DNA of 5,770 bases. It comes from an uncultured cyanobacterium. GTDB lineage: Bacteria > Cyanobacteriota > Cyanobacteriia > PCC-6307 > Cyanobiaceae. Positions 1-5,631 of the stretch are shown in pieces; positions within the stretch are counted from its first letter, which is position 1; each line of letters starts with the position of its first letter. The stretch is from the NCBI GenBank assembly GCA_903921295.1, contig CAIXOZ010000051.1, positions 1 to 5,770 of the forward strand, given 5' to 3'. Position numbers and translations under genes: made by a program. The notes under the pieces were generated by a model. It saw nothing but the letters and a program-made list of their open reading frames with translations. It searched no databases and was not told the origin of the DNA.

Positions 1-69
1 CGCCTGGCCGGAGTGAGCGATGCTGGAATCACCCTGATCCGCTCCGATGGCGCCCCTGCCTCCGCCTGA
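1..69 (+). CDS. C-terminal end of an upstream gene, possibly folK
   Basis: An open frame enters from the left edge and ends at TGA 67-69, giving a 22-residue tail (RLAGVSDAGITLIRSDGAPA then SA). It is too short to identify by motif. In picocyanobacteria the gene before this NUDIX/photolyase pair is, as I recall, folK (the HPPK of folate synthesis), so folK is a synteny-based guess. The last 23 bp overlap the start of the NUDIX gene in another frame, which suggests co-transcription and perhaps translational coupling. It could instead be a chance open frame, since only 22 codons are visible. Confidence 0.45.
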   Translation, partial: RLAGVSDAGITLIRSDGAPASA

Positions 70-607
70 GCCCGCCCGCCTGCTGGAGACCGAGGCCTCC
101 CTGGCGGTGCGCAAGCTGCGTTTCGAGCGCAACCGTCTGGTGCTGCCGATGGGTGTGGAGGGCACCTACGGGATGGTGCGCCATCCCGGGGCCTCCCTGG
201 CGGTGCCGATCCTCGATGACGGCCGGGTGGTGGTGCTGCGCCAGTACCGCTTCGCCGTGGCCGCCCGCCTGCTGGAATTTCCCGCCGGCACGCTCGAGGA
301 GGGGGAGGAACCGCTGCCGAGCATGCAGCGGGAACTGGGCGAGGAGGCCGGTTACAGCGCGGCGCGCTGGGATTCGCTTGGGGTGATGGTGCCCTGTCCC
401 GGCTATTCCGATGAACGCATCCATCTGTTCCTCGCCCGGGAGCTCACCCCGTTGGCCGAGCAGCCTGCCGGCGATGAAGACGAGGATCTGGACGTGCTGC
501 TTCTGGAACCGCAGGAGCTCGATCACGCCCTCGCCAGCGGCGCTGAGCAGCTTGATGGCAAGAGCGTCACGGCCTGGTTCCGTGCCCGCCAGCTGCTCGG
601 GCTCTGA
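47..607 (+). CDS. NUDIX hydrolase, ADP-ribose pyrophosphatase type
   Basis: This 186-residue cytoplasmic protein probably hydrolyses ADP-ribose or a similar nucleoside diphosphate sugar to AMP and a sugar phosphate. A perfect Nudix box (GX5EX7REUXEEXGU) spans residues 81-103: G81, E87, then RELGEEAGY at 95-103, whose REUXEE glutamates bind the metal. Pro118 lies 16 residues after the box glycine Gly102, in CPGYSDER. That matches the proline of bacterial ADP-ribose pyrophosphatases (SPGGTSER in E. coli, from memory) and favours this substrate class. Length is typical. ATG 47 is the first start after an in-frame stop at 35-37; no Shine-Dalgarno sequence is visible, so translation may be coupled to the overlapping upstream gene. 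The photolyase follows 15 bp after the stop. Family is certain; the exact substrate is inferred. Confidence 0.93.
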   Translation: MAPLPPPEPARLLETEASLAVRKLRFERNRLVLPMGVEGTYGMVRHPGASLAVPILDDGRVVVLRQYRFAVAARLLEFPAGTLEEGEEPLPSMQRELGEEAGYSAARWDSLGVMVPCPGYSDERIHLFLARELTPLAEQPAGDEDEDLDVLLLEPQELDHALASGAEQLDGKSVTAWFRARQLLGL

Positions 608-614
608 GGGGAGG
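606..614 (+). promoter_or_regulatory. Strong ribosome binding site of the photolyase
   Basis: GAGGGGAGG contains a full GGAGG core 8 nt before ATG 623 and overlaps the stop codon of the NUDIX gene (605-607). It fixes the photolyase start. It is the clearest Shine-Dalgarno sequence in the window; the other genes have weak ones or none. Confidence 0.75.
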
Positions 615-622
615 CGCGATCG

Positions 623-2134
623 ATGACACCGTCCCGCTGCCTGTTCTGGCACCGCCGTGACCTGCGTCTCGCCGACAATCTCGGCCTGGCGGCTGCGGCG
701 GCTCACACCCCCGCCCTGACCGGTGTGGTGGTCCTTGATCCCGATGGACTGAACGCCGAGGATCAGGCGCCGTCACGGCACTGGTTCCGGCGGGAAAGCC
801 TGCACGAGCTGGCGGAGGCCTGGCGCCAGGCCGGCAGCCGCCTGCTGGTGCTGCAGGGCTCGCCCGTGGCGCTGCTGCCCGAGCTCGCGACCCTGATCGG
901 TGCGGATCGGGTGGTCTGGAATCGCGATGTTGAACCGGCGGTCCGCGCCCAGGACCGGCAGGTGGCTGCGGCCCTCAAGGCGCGTGGCTGCAAGGTGGAG
1001 GCCGACTGGGACCAGCTGCTGGTGCCGCCCGAGGTCTTGCGCACCGGCGGCGGTGACCCGTATCGCGTCTATGGCCCCTATTGGCGTCGGTGGCGTGCCG
1101 AGGTGGAGCAACGCTCGACAGGGGCTGGCCTGGAGCCGCTGCCTGCCCCCCGGGGCCTGATCGATGCCTTCGCCGAGGCCCTGGTGGCAGACGATGCCCA
1201 GGAGCGCTGGCGTGCTCTGGCTCCGTTGGAGGATCCACTCCGTTCCGGCCCCTTCGCCCAGGCCTTCGAGGGCGCTGATCTCTGCCCCTGCCGTCCCGGC
1301 GAGCGGTCGGCCGCTGAGCAGTTGGCCCGTTTCAGCGGCGGCCTCACGGCCGGCGGGGGCACCGGCCGGGCTCCGGCGCTGCTTCGCTACGAAGATGGCC
1401 GCAACCTGCCGGCTGAGGCGGGCACCTCAGCCCTCAGCGCCGCTCTGCGCTTCGGCACCCTCAGCCCCCGCCAGGCCTGGGCCGCGGCCCAGGAGGCACG
1501 CCAGCTGGCTCGCAGCACTGAGGAGCTGGCCTCCATCACGGTCTGGGAGCAGGAGCTGGCCTGGCGCGAGTTCTACCAACAGGCCCTCTTCCATTTCCCT
1601 GAGTTGGCGGAGGGTCCCTACCGACCCCAGTGGCGTCACTTCCCGTGGGACAACGATCCAGCCGCCTTTGCGGCCTGGAGCGAGGGCCTGACGGGGATGC
1701 CGATCGTTGATGCGGCGATGCGCCAGTTGCGTGCCAGCGGCTGGATGCACAACCGCTGCCGGATGATCGTGGCCTCGTTTCTGGTCAAGGACCTGATCTG
1801 CGACTGGCGCTGGGGTGAGCGCCTGTTCATGCAGCACCTTGTCGATGGCGATCTGGCCGCCAACAACGGTGGCTGGCAGTGGAGCGCCAGCAGCGGCATG
1901 GATCCTCGGCCGCTGCGGATCTTCAACCCCGCCACCCAGGCCTCGAAATTCGATCCTGAGGCCCGCTACATACGCACCTGGCTGCCTGAGATCGCCCATG
2001 TGGCGACCGGTGACCTGATCAGCGGCCAGATCGGCGCCCTCGAGCGTCGCGGCTATCCCGAGCCGCTGGTGGATCACCGCCGTCAGCAGGCCAGGTTCAA
2101 GGCGCTCTACGCCGCACTCAAGGCGGAATCCTGA
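623..2134 (+). CDS. phrA: Class I deoxyribodipyrimidine photolyase (CPD photolyase)
   Basis: This 503-residue flavoprotein uses blue/near-UV light to split cyclobutane pyrimidine dimers in DNA. The N-terminal alpha/beta antenna domain starts with LFWHRRDLRLADN (7-19) and has WNRDVEP (99-105). The helical FAD domain covers about 228-495. It includes AEAGTSALSAALRFG (264-278), ELAWREFY (311-318), GMPIVDAAMRQLRASGWMHN (358-377) and DGDLAANNGGWQW (408-420). Counterparts of E. coli Glu274 and Trp277 (Glu311, Trp314), of the FAD-facing Asn378 (Asn414) and of the Trp triad 382/359/306 (Trp418, Trp395, Trp342) are all present. The whole chain aligns with the 8-HDF-type Anacystis nidulans enzyme as I recall it. 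Antenna contacts Arg51 and Asp101 appear kept (Arg52, Asp102), while Lys248 becomes Arg276. It lies 15 bp after the NUDIX gene, so one transcript is likely. Its last 28 bp overlap the end of the opposite-strand aminotransferase gene. Confidence 0.97.
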   Translation: MTPSRCLFWHRRDLRLADNLGLAAAAAHTPALTGVVVLDPDGLNAEDQAPSRHWFRRESLHELAEAWRQAGSRLLVLQGSPVALLPELATLIGADRVVWNRDVEPAVRAQDRQVAAALKARGCKVEADWDQLLVPPEVLRTGGGDPYRVYGPYWRRWRAEVEQRSTGAGLEPLPAPRGLIDAFAEALVADDAQERWRALAPLEDPLRSGPFAQAFEGADLCPCRPGERSAAEQLARFSGGLTAGGGTGRAPALLRYEDGRNLPAEAGTSALSAALRFGTLSPRQAWAAAQEARQLARSTEELASITVWEQELAWREFYQQALFHFPELAEGPYRPQWRHFPWDNDPAAFAAWSEGLTGMPIVDAAMRQLRASGWMHNRCRMIVASFLVKDLICDWRWGERLFMQHLVDGDLAANNGGWQWSASSGMDPRPLRIFNPATQASKFDPEARYIRTWLPEIAHVATGDLISGQIGALERRGYPEPLVDHRRQQARFKALYAALKAES

Positions 2135-3327
2135 GTGCCGGTGCTCTGGCGCAGCTGCCTGAGCACGTTGATCACCTGCTCCTGCTGGGCGCTGCTCAGC
2201 TCTGGGAAGATCGGCAGGCTGAGCACTTCTGAGCAGAGCCTCTCGGTGACCGGAAGGGAGCCTGGCCCGTAGCCAAGGGCGGTGTAGGCCGGCTGCAGGT
2301 GAATGGGGATCGGGTAGTAAATGATCGTGGTGATGCCTGCCTCCTGCAGCTCCTGCTTCAGCCAGTCTCGGCAGCAGGCTTCCGGAAGACGGAAGTCGGC
2401 GCTGTCCTGGGAGGGGGTGCAACGGCCGCCGCAGGCGGCTCCGCCGACGGGACAACCGGAAACGCGAACCACGAACTGGTTCCAGCTGTGACCCTCCGGG
2501 CCGACCTCAGGCAGGGCCACGGCCTCAAGGTCACCAAGGGCCCCCAGGTAGGTGGAAGCGATCCGGCGTCGCTGCGCCACCCAGTCTTCGAGATGGGGCA
2601 GTTTCACCGCCAGCACGGCCGCCTGGATGGCGTCGAGGCGGCTGTTGTAGCCGAGGGCGGTGTGCAGATAGCGGCGGGGCATGCCGTGCACGGCCAGCTC
2701 GCGCATGCGCTGGGCCAGGTCGGAATCACGGCAGGTGATCGCACCGCCATCGCCGGCGGCGCCGAGATTCTTGGTGGGGAAGAAACTGAAACAGCCCACA
2801 TCGCCCCAGCTGCCGACCGGCCGACCGGCCCAGCTGGCGCCGCTGGCCTGAGCGCAGTCTTCGACCACCTTCAGGCCGTGGCGGCTCGCAATGGCGCAGA
2901 CCCGTTCCATGTCCACCGGCCGGCCGAACAGGTGGACAGGCATCAGGGCCCGCGTGGCCGGCGTGATCGCCGCTTCCACCTGGTCGAGATCGATCAGATA
3001 GGTGCGTGGGTCCACATCGACGAACACCGGTGTGGCGCCCACGGCGCTGATCGCTTCCGCGGTGGCGAAGAAGCTGAAGGAACAGGTGATCACCTCGTCG
3101 CCGGGGCCGATCTCCAGGGCCCGCAACGCCAGGATCAGGGCGTCGGTGCCGCTGTTGCAGCCGATGGCATGGGGGCTGCCGCAGGCCGCGGCGAACGCCT
3201 TCTCAAAGCCGCTGATCGTCTCGCCGCCGATGTACTGCCCGCTCCGTAACACCTTCAGAACGGCGTCATCCAGCTCCGATCCAAGGCGGATCAGCTGCTC
3301 ACTGAGGCTGAAGGGGGGCACTTGCAT
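2107..3327 (-). CDS. DegT/DnrJ/EryC1/StrS-family PLP aminotransferase
   Basis: This 406-residue cytoplasmic enzyme probably transfers an amino group to a nucleotide-linked keto sugar for surface polysaccharide. The fold-type I PLP features are in order: SGTDAL (59-64, phosphate binding), VVEDCAQASG (154-163, with Asp157 toward the pyridine nitrogen and Gln160), and SFFPTKNLGAAGDGGA (181-196) with Schiff-base Lys186. YYPIPIHLQPAY (337-348) is the C-terminal family motif, with Tyr337 where many members have His. The N-terminus (MQVPPFSL) is typical and supports ATG at 3325-3327, with a weak TAAGG about 8 nt upstream. Residues about 291-319 form an unusual insertion with five cysteines (292, 299, 303, 318, 319). 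Homologues were often labelled 'pleiotropic regulatory protein', but no DNA-binding domain is seen. The stop overlaps the convergent photolyase by 28 bp. The sugar substrate is unknown. Confidence 0.93.
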   Translation of the reverse strand: MQVPPFSLSEQLIRLGSELDDAVLKVLRSGQYIGGETISGFEKAFAAACGSPHAIGCNSGTDALILALRALEIGPGDEVITCSFSFFATAEAISAVGATPVFVDVDPRTYLIDLDQVEAAITPATRALMPVHLFGRPVDMERVCAIASRHGLKVVEDCAQASGASWAGRPVGSWGDVGCFSFFPTKNLGAAGDGGAITCRDSDLAQRMRELAVHGMPRRYLHTALGYNSRLDAIQAAVLAVKLPHLEDWVAQRRRIASTYLGALGDLEAVALPEVGPEGHSWNQFVVRVSGCPVGGAACGGRCTPSQDSADFRLPEACCRDWLKQELQEAGITTIIYYPIPIHLQPAYTALGYGPGSLPVTERLCSEVLSLPIFPELSSAQQEQVINVLRQLRQSTGTQDSALSAA

Positions 3328-3342
3328 GACGGAAACCTTAAG

Positions 3343-3370
3343 CCCCTGGTGCGGGTTCCCGCACCAGGGG
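3343..3370 (-). terminator. Perfect 13-bp hairpin between the redoxin and aminotransferase genes
   Basis: CCCCTGGTGCGGG (3343-3355) and CCCGCACCAGGGG (3358-3370) are exact inverted repeats separated by TT, so the RNA would form a very stable, tightly looped stem. It starts 27 bp after the stop of the peroxiredoxin-like gene and ends 15 bp before the ATG of the aminotransferase. On the minus strand it is followed by CTTAAGGTTTCC, which is not a clean U-tract. It may be a weak intrinsic terminator for the upstream gene, an attenuator, or a stabilising 5'/3' end for the mRNAs. The stem leaves the weak TAAGG ribosome site just outside. Confidence 0.6.
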
Positions 3371-3397
3371 TGCCAGCGGATGGGCCGGTGGCGGCGT

Positions 3398-3967
3398 TCA
3401 GGCGGCCGGCGGATGCCACTTGATGTTGCAGCCGATCGAGGGGCGTTGCTCTGGATCGACCGTCTGGCCGGTCAGCACCGCCTCCAGGGCGGTGCGCAGG
3501 TCGTGGCCATCGCAGGGCACGGCGTTGCCGGGGCGGCTGCCATCGAGTTGGCCCCGATAGACCAGGCGATGCTCGGCATCAAACAGGAAGGGGTCCGGGG
3601 TACAGGCTGCCTGGAAGGCCCGGGCCACGGACTGGTCGGCATCCAGGAGATAGGGGAACGACCAACCGCGCGCCTGCGCCTGAGCGCGCAGCCCCTCCGG
3701 GCCGTCCTGGGGGTGGGTGAGCACGCTGTTGCTGGCGATGCCGATCAGGTGGATCCGATCGCCGTAGTCGGTGGCCAGCCGGCTCAGTTCGGCCTCGATG
3801 TGCTTCACGTAGGGGCAGTGGGCGCTCAGGAACAGCACCAGCACCGGCCGCCCCTTCAGGGCTGTGCTGTCCACCGGTGGGGCCCCGGGCGGTGCGAGCA
3901 CCGAAGGGAGCCGGAAGCCTGGCAGCGGCGTCCCGAGTTCCAGCATGGTTGAGGGGGTCAGGGCCAT
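3398..3967 (-). CDS. Peroxiredoxin-like (PRX_like1) thioredoxin-fold protein
   Basis: This 189-residue protein belongs to the AhpC/TSA-related 'PRX-like 1' group, presumed cytoplasmic since no signal peptide is seen. It has a thioredoxin fold: FLSAHCPYVKHIEAEL (46-61) with the candidate peroxidatic Cys51 (Ser48 at the usual Thr position, no second Cys of a CXXC), then FPYLLDADQSVARAF (104-118), ACTPDPFLFD (121-130) with Cys122 before the cis-proline region, YRGQLDGSRPGN (137-148), and the C-terminal PSIGCNIKW (176-184) with Cys180. These blocks match the family as I recall it; no member's substrate is certain. ATG 3967 keeps the family N-terminus (LTPSTMLELG); no Shine-Dalgarno sequence is visible. 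It may detoxify peroxides or act as a thiol reductase. It lies 104 bp after the photolyase alpha/beta-like gene and 70 bp before the aminotransferase, all on one strand. Confidence 0.9.
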   Translation of the reverse strand: MALTPSTMLELGTPLPGFRLPSVLAPPGAPPVDSTALKGRPVLVLFLSAHCPYVKHIEAELSRLATDYGDRIHLIGIASNSVLTHPQDGPEGLRAQAQARGWSFPYLLDADQSVARAFQAACTPDPFLFDAEHRLVYRGQLDGSRPGNAVPCDGHDLRTALEAVLTGQTVDPEQRPSIGCNIKWHPPAA

Positions 3968-4071
3968 GGCAGCGCTGCAGGGTCAGGCGGGACAAGGCCA
4001 TTGTGGGCGGCATGGCTCACGGAGATGTGACCGTCCGGGGGCGCTGGCTCCGCAGCTTCAGAGGCCCGGCC
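3968..4071. other. Intergenic gap upstream of the peroxiredoxin-like gene
   Basis: These 104 bp separate the alpha/beta-like gene from the peroxiredoxin-like gene. A 10-bp palindrome GCAGCGCTGC (3969-3978) sits directly before the start codon where a ribosome site would normally lie. CACAAT on the minus strand (complement of 4000-4005) is a possible -10 element about 32 nt upstream of the ATG, without a recognisable -35. I see no convincing terminator. A promoter here is plausible but unproven. Confidence 0.3.
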
Positions 4072-4545
4072 TCAGGGCCCTGGTTCGCGCCAGCCGGCCC
4101 AGACCTGCGGTTCGGCGCGGCGCCAGTAGCGGCTGAAGCGCCCCAGATCGACCGGACCATCCAGCTGCACGAAGGGTTCGACCGCCAGCACCTGCACCGG
4201 CAGCTGGCGGAGGAGCGTTTCCGTGATCCTGGCCACCCGTGGGTCGTTGCTGGCGCAGGTGACGATTCCGTCGGCACCATGGGCCGCGGCGAAGGTCAGC
4301 ACCTCCTCAGCCACATCCCCCCGGCGCAGGCTCACCGGTAGCTCCAGCAGGCATTCGTAGAGGAAGCCGATCCGTTTCAGGCTCACGGGCTCGGCCGGGC
4401 TGCTCGGATCGCCCGTGCTGGCGCTGCGTCCGAGCAGCAGGGCGCTGTCGAACACGAAGACCGCGGGTCTGCCGGGGTGGGCCACCAGGGCCGGGTTGGC
4501 GGGTCCGAGCGCCTCGCCATGAATCCAGAGGATGGGGCGTTGCAT
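4072..4545 (-). CDS. Stand-alone photolyase alpha/beta (antenna-domain-like) protein
   Basis: This 157-residue protein resembles only the N-terminal Rossmann-like domain of photolyases/cryptochromes. Read against the A. nidulans enzyme, its elements line up in order: PILWIHGEALGPANPAL (4-20) with the HRRDLR...DN segment, PAVFVFDSALLL (27-38) with the LIGLFCLDP strand, SLKRIGFLYECLLEL (55-69) with APARVAYLQGCLQEL, GADGIVTCASNDPRVARI (90-107) with the WNQDIEP region, LPVQVLAVEPFV (115-126) with the next strand, and GRFSRYWRRAEP (135-146) with the VYGPFWKNW end. The RRDLR motif itself is lost. Arg58 falls where the 8-HDF contact Arg51 lies; Asn100 replaces Asp101. There is no FAD domain. ATG 4545 lies 4 nt after the stop of the short photolyase gene, implying translational coupling and probably a complex in trans. 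Whether it binds a chromophore is unknown. Confidence 0.8.
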   Translation of the reverse strand: MQRPILWIHGEALGPANPALVAHPGRPAVFVFDSALLLGRSASTGDPSSPAEPVSLKRIGFLYECLLELPVSLRRGDVAEEVLTFAAAHGADGIVTCASNDPRVARITETLLRQLPVQVLAVEPFVQLDGPVDLGRFSRYWRRAEPQVWAGWREPGP

Positions 4546-4549
4546 TGCT

Positions 4550-5512
4550 TCAGCGGCGGGGGGTGGGGCGGCTCAGGGCCGTGGTGGACGATCCCTGGGT
4601 GGTGCCGCTGCGTCCGCGGTTGCCGCTCCGGCTGGCGTCGCGGCCTCCACGGCGGTTGTCCGTGGCCCGGATGGTCGGCATCGGTGCGAACAGGTCCGCC
4701 TCCAGCTGCTCGTAACTGGCCTCGAAGGGGCACCCCTCCGTTGCCAGGGGGCAATGACGGCAGGCCCTGCCGTTGCTGTAGCGCTCGAGGTTGCCGCGGT
4801 TGAAGATGTAGGGCTTGTGGCTGAAGCTGCTGGCCACCCATTGCCAGCTGAGGGCGTTGCTGGCCGGGTCGCCATCGAGCAGGTGCTGCAGGAACCACTG
4901 GGCGCCGGTCTGCCAGCGGATCCTTCGCCAGTGCACCAGGTAGGCGGCCAGCCACATCCGGGCATGGTTGTGGAGCCAGCCGGTGCCGTGGAGCTCTTCG
5001 ATGAAGCCATCCATGCAGGCCAGGCCGGTGCGGGCCTCGAGGATGTCGGCCGGGAGCTCCCGGGCATAGGCCGCAGCGCTGTGGCCCGTTTTCAGCTCCT
5101 CCTGATCGCGCCAGAGGCCATCGCCCAGCTGCTGCCAGAGCCGCTGCCAGTAATCGCGCCAGCCGAGCTCGTTGATCAGCTTTTCGCTGCCCTGGCGGCT
5201 GCGGGTGCGGGCGAACACCGCCTCGCGCACCTCCGCCAGCGTGAGCACGCCATGGCGAATGTACGGCGAGAGGCGGGTGACCGGGCCATCGAGGAAATTG
5301 CGTCCCTTGGCGTAACGCTCCGGCTGGAGGCGTGCCAGCAGGGTGTCGGCCTGGTGCCGGCCACCCCGCACCGGGCTGAGGCTGCCGGCGGCCTCGGGGA
5401 ACAACTGCTCCAGGGTCTGGGCGAGGGCCTGGCGGTTCCTGAAATGGCGCGGCAGCTCGCCGGGCTGATCGGGCCAGGGCAGCGGCACGCCGGCGATCGG
5501 ATCGGAGGCCAA
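4550..5512 (-). CDS. Short photolyase-like FAD-domain protein with four-Cys Fe-S motif
   Basis: This 320-residue flavoprotein contains only the helical FAD-binding half of a photolyase/cryptochrome; described short photolyase-like proteins have this make-up, and one repairs CPDs. Motifs: RLSPYIRHGVLTLAEV (80-95), INELGWRDYW (113-122; Glu115 and Trp118 match E. coli Glu274 and Trp277), TGLACMDGFIEELHGTGWLH (162-181), and LLDGDPASNALSWQW (211-225; Asn219 matches FAD-contacting Asn378, Trp223 matches Trp382, Trp200 matches Trp359). No clear counterpart of the surface Trp306 is seen. Cys166, Cys251, Cys254 and Cys261 (CPFEASY) sit like the [4Fe-4S] ligands of FeS-type photolyases. The last 40 residues are an Arg/Ser/Thr-rich tail. 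The frame upstream is open with no ATG or GTG; TTG 5512 is the likely start, GTG 5488 the alternative. The alpha/beta-like gene follows after 4 nt. The repaired lesion, or a signalling role, is unknown. Confidence 0.88.
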   Translation of the reverse strand: MASDPIAGVPLPWPDQPGELPRHFRNRQALAQTLEQLFPEAAGSLSPVRGGRHQADTLLARLQPERYAKGRNFLDGPVTRLSPYIRHGVLTLAEVREAVFARTRSRQGSEKLINELGWRDYWQRLWQQLGDGLWRDQEELKTGHSAAAYARELPADILEARTGLACMDGFIEELHGTGWLHNHARMWLAAYLVHWRRIRWQTGAQWFLQHLLDGDPASNALSWQWVASSFSHKPYIFNRGNLERYSNGRACRHCPLATEGCPFEASYEQLEADLFAPMPTIRATDNRRGGRDASRSGNRGRSGTTQGSSTTALSRPTPRR

Positions 5513-5631
5513 GGGCGGATCAGGGGGTTCAGACGCTGATCCTGGCGGCTGACCGGTGCGGAATGCGGCCGGGGTCGGGGAATCCCGTGGGAGAGAATGC
5601 CCCTTCGAAACCGCCCCGTTGACGTTTCCCC
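5513..5631. promoter_or_regulatory. Divergent intergenic region of the short photolyase gene and fabI
   Basis: These 119 bp hold the upstream regions of two divergent genes. Toward fabI, GAGAAT (5593-5598) is a 4/6 match to a -10 box about 33 nt before the ATG, without a -35. TTGACG (5619-5624) looks like a -35 but is only 7 nt from the start codon and so unlikely to serve fabI. The short photolyase frame stays open across the whole gap but offers no ATG or GTG. No cyanobacterial LexA-type GTAC-containing box is visible. Confidence 0.35.

Noticed and set aside
2424..2438. GCCGCC-GCA-GGCGGC hairpin inside the aminotransferase gene
   Set aside because: It lies in the coding region of the Cys/Gly-rich insertion and is explained by Gly and Ala codons.
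1427..2455. 342-codon open frame on the minus strand across the photolyase and aminotransferase ends
   Set aside because: It is antisense to two well-identified genes, has the Arg/Pro/Ala-rich composition of GC-rich shadow frames and shows no family motif.
2299..3249. Long plus-strand open frame opposite the aminotransferase
   Set aside because: Antisense shadow; the minus strand has the full PLP aminotransferase motif set.
3002..3952. Plus-strand open frame spanning parts of the aminotransferase and redoxin genes
   Set aside because: It crosses two real genes and their intergenic hairpin, and its composition is that of a shadow frame.
3969..3978. 10-bp palindrome GCAGCGCTGC just before the redoxin start, considered as an operator
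   Set aside because: In DNA this GC-rich, 10-bp palindromes occur by chance several times per window, and no second copy or known regulator motif supports it.
4062..4074. Inverted repeat GAGGCC-C-GGCCTC at the stop of the alpha/beta-like gene, considered as a terminator
   Set aside because: The 1-nt centre would force opening of the stem to about 4 bp, and no T-rich stretch follows on the coding strand.
4532..5539. 335-codon plus-strand open frame opposite the short photolyase
   Set aside because: It is the antisense shadow of a gene with clear FAD-domain motifs; its product is low-complexity Ala/Gly-rich without recognisable domains.
5513..5631. LexA/SOS-type box for the repair gene
   Set aside because: No GTAC-centred cyanobacterial LexA-like element is found in this gap; GTAC occurrences elsewhere are inside coding regions.
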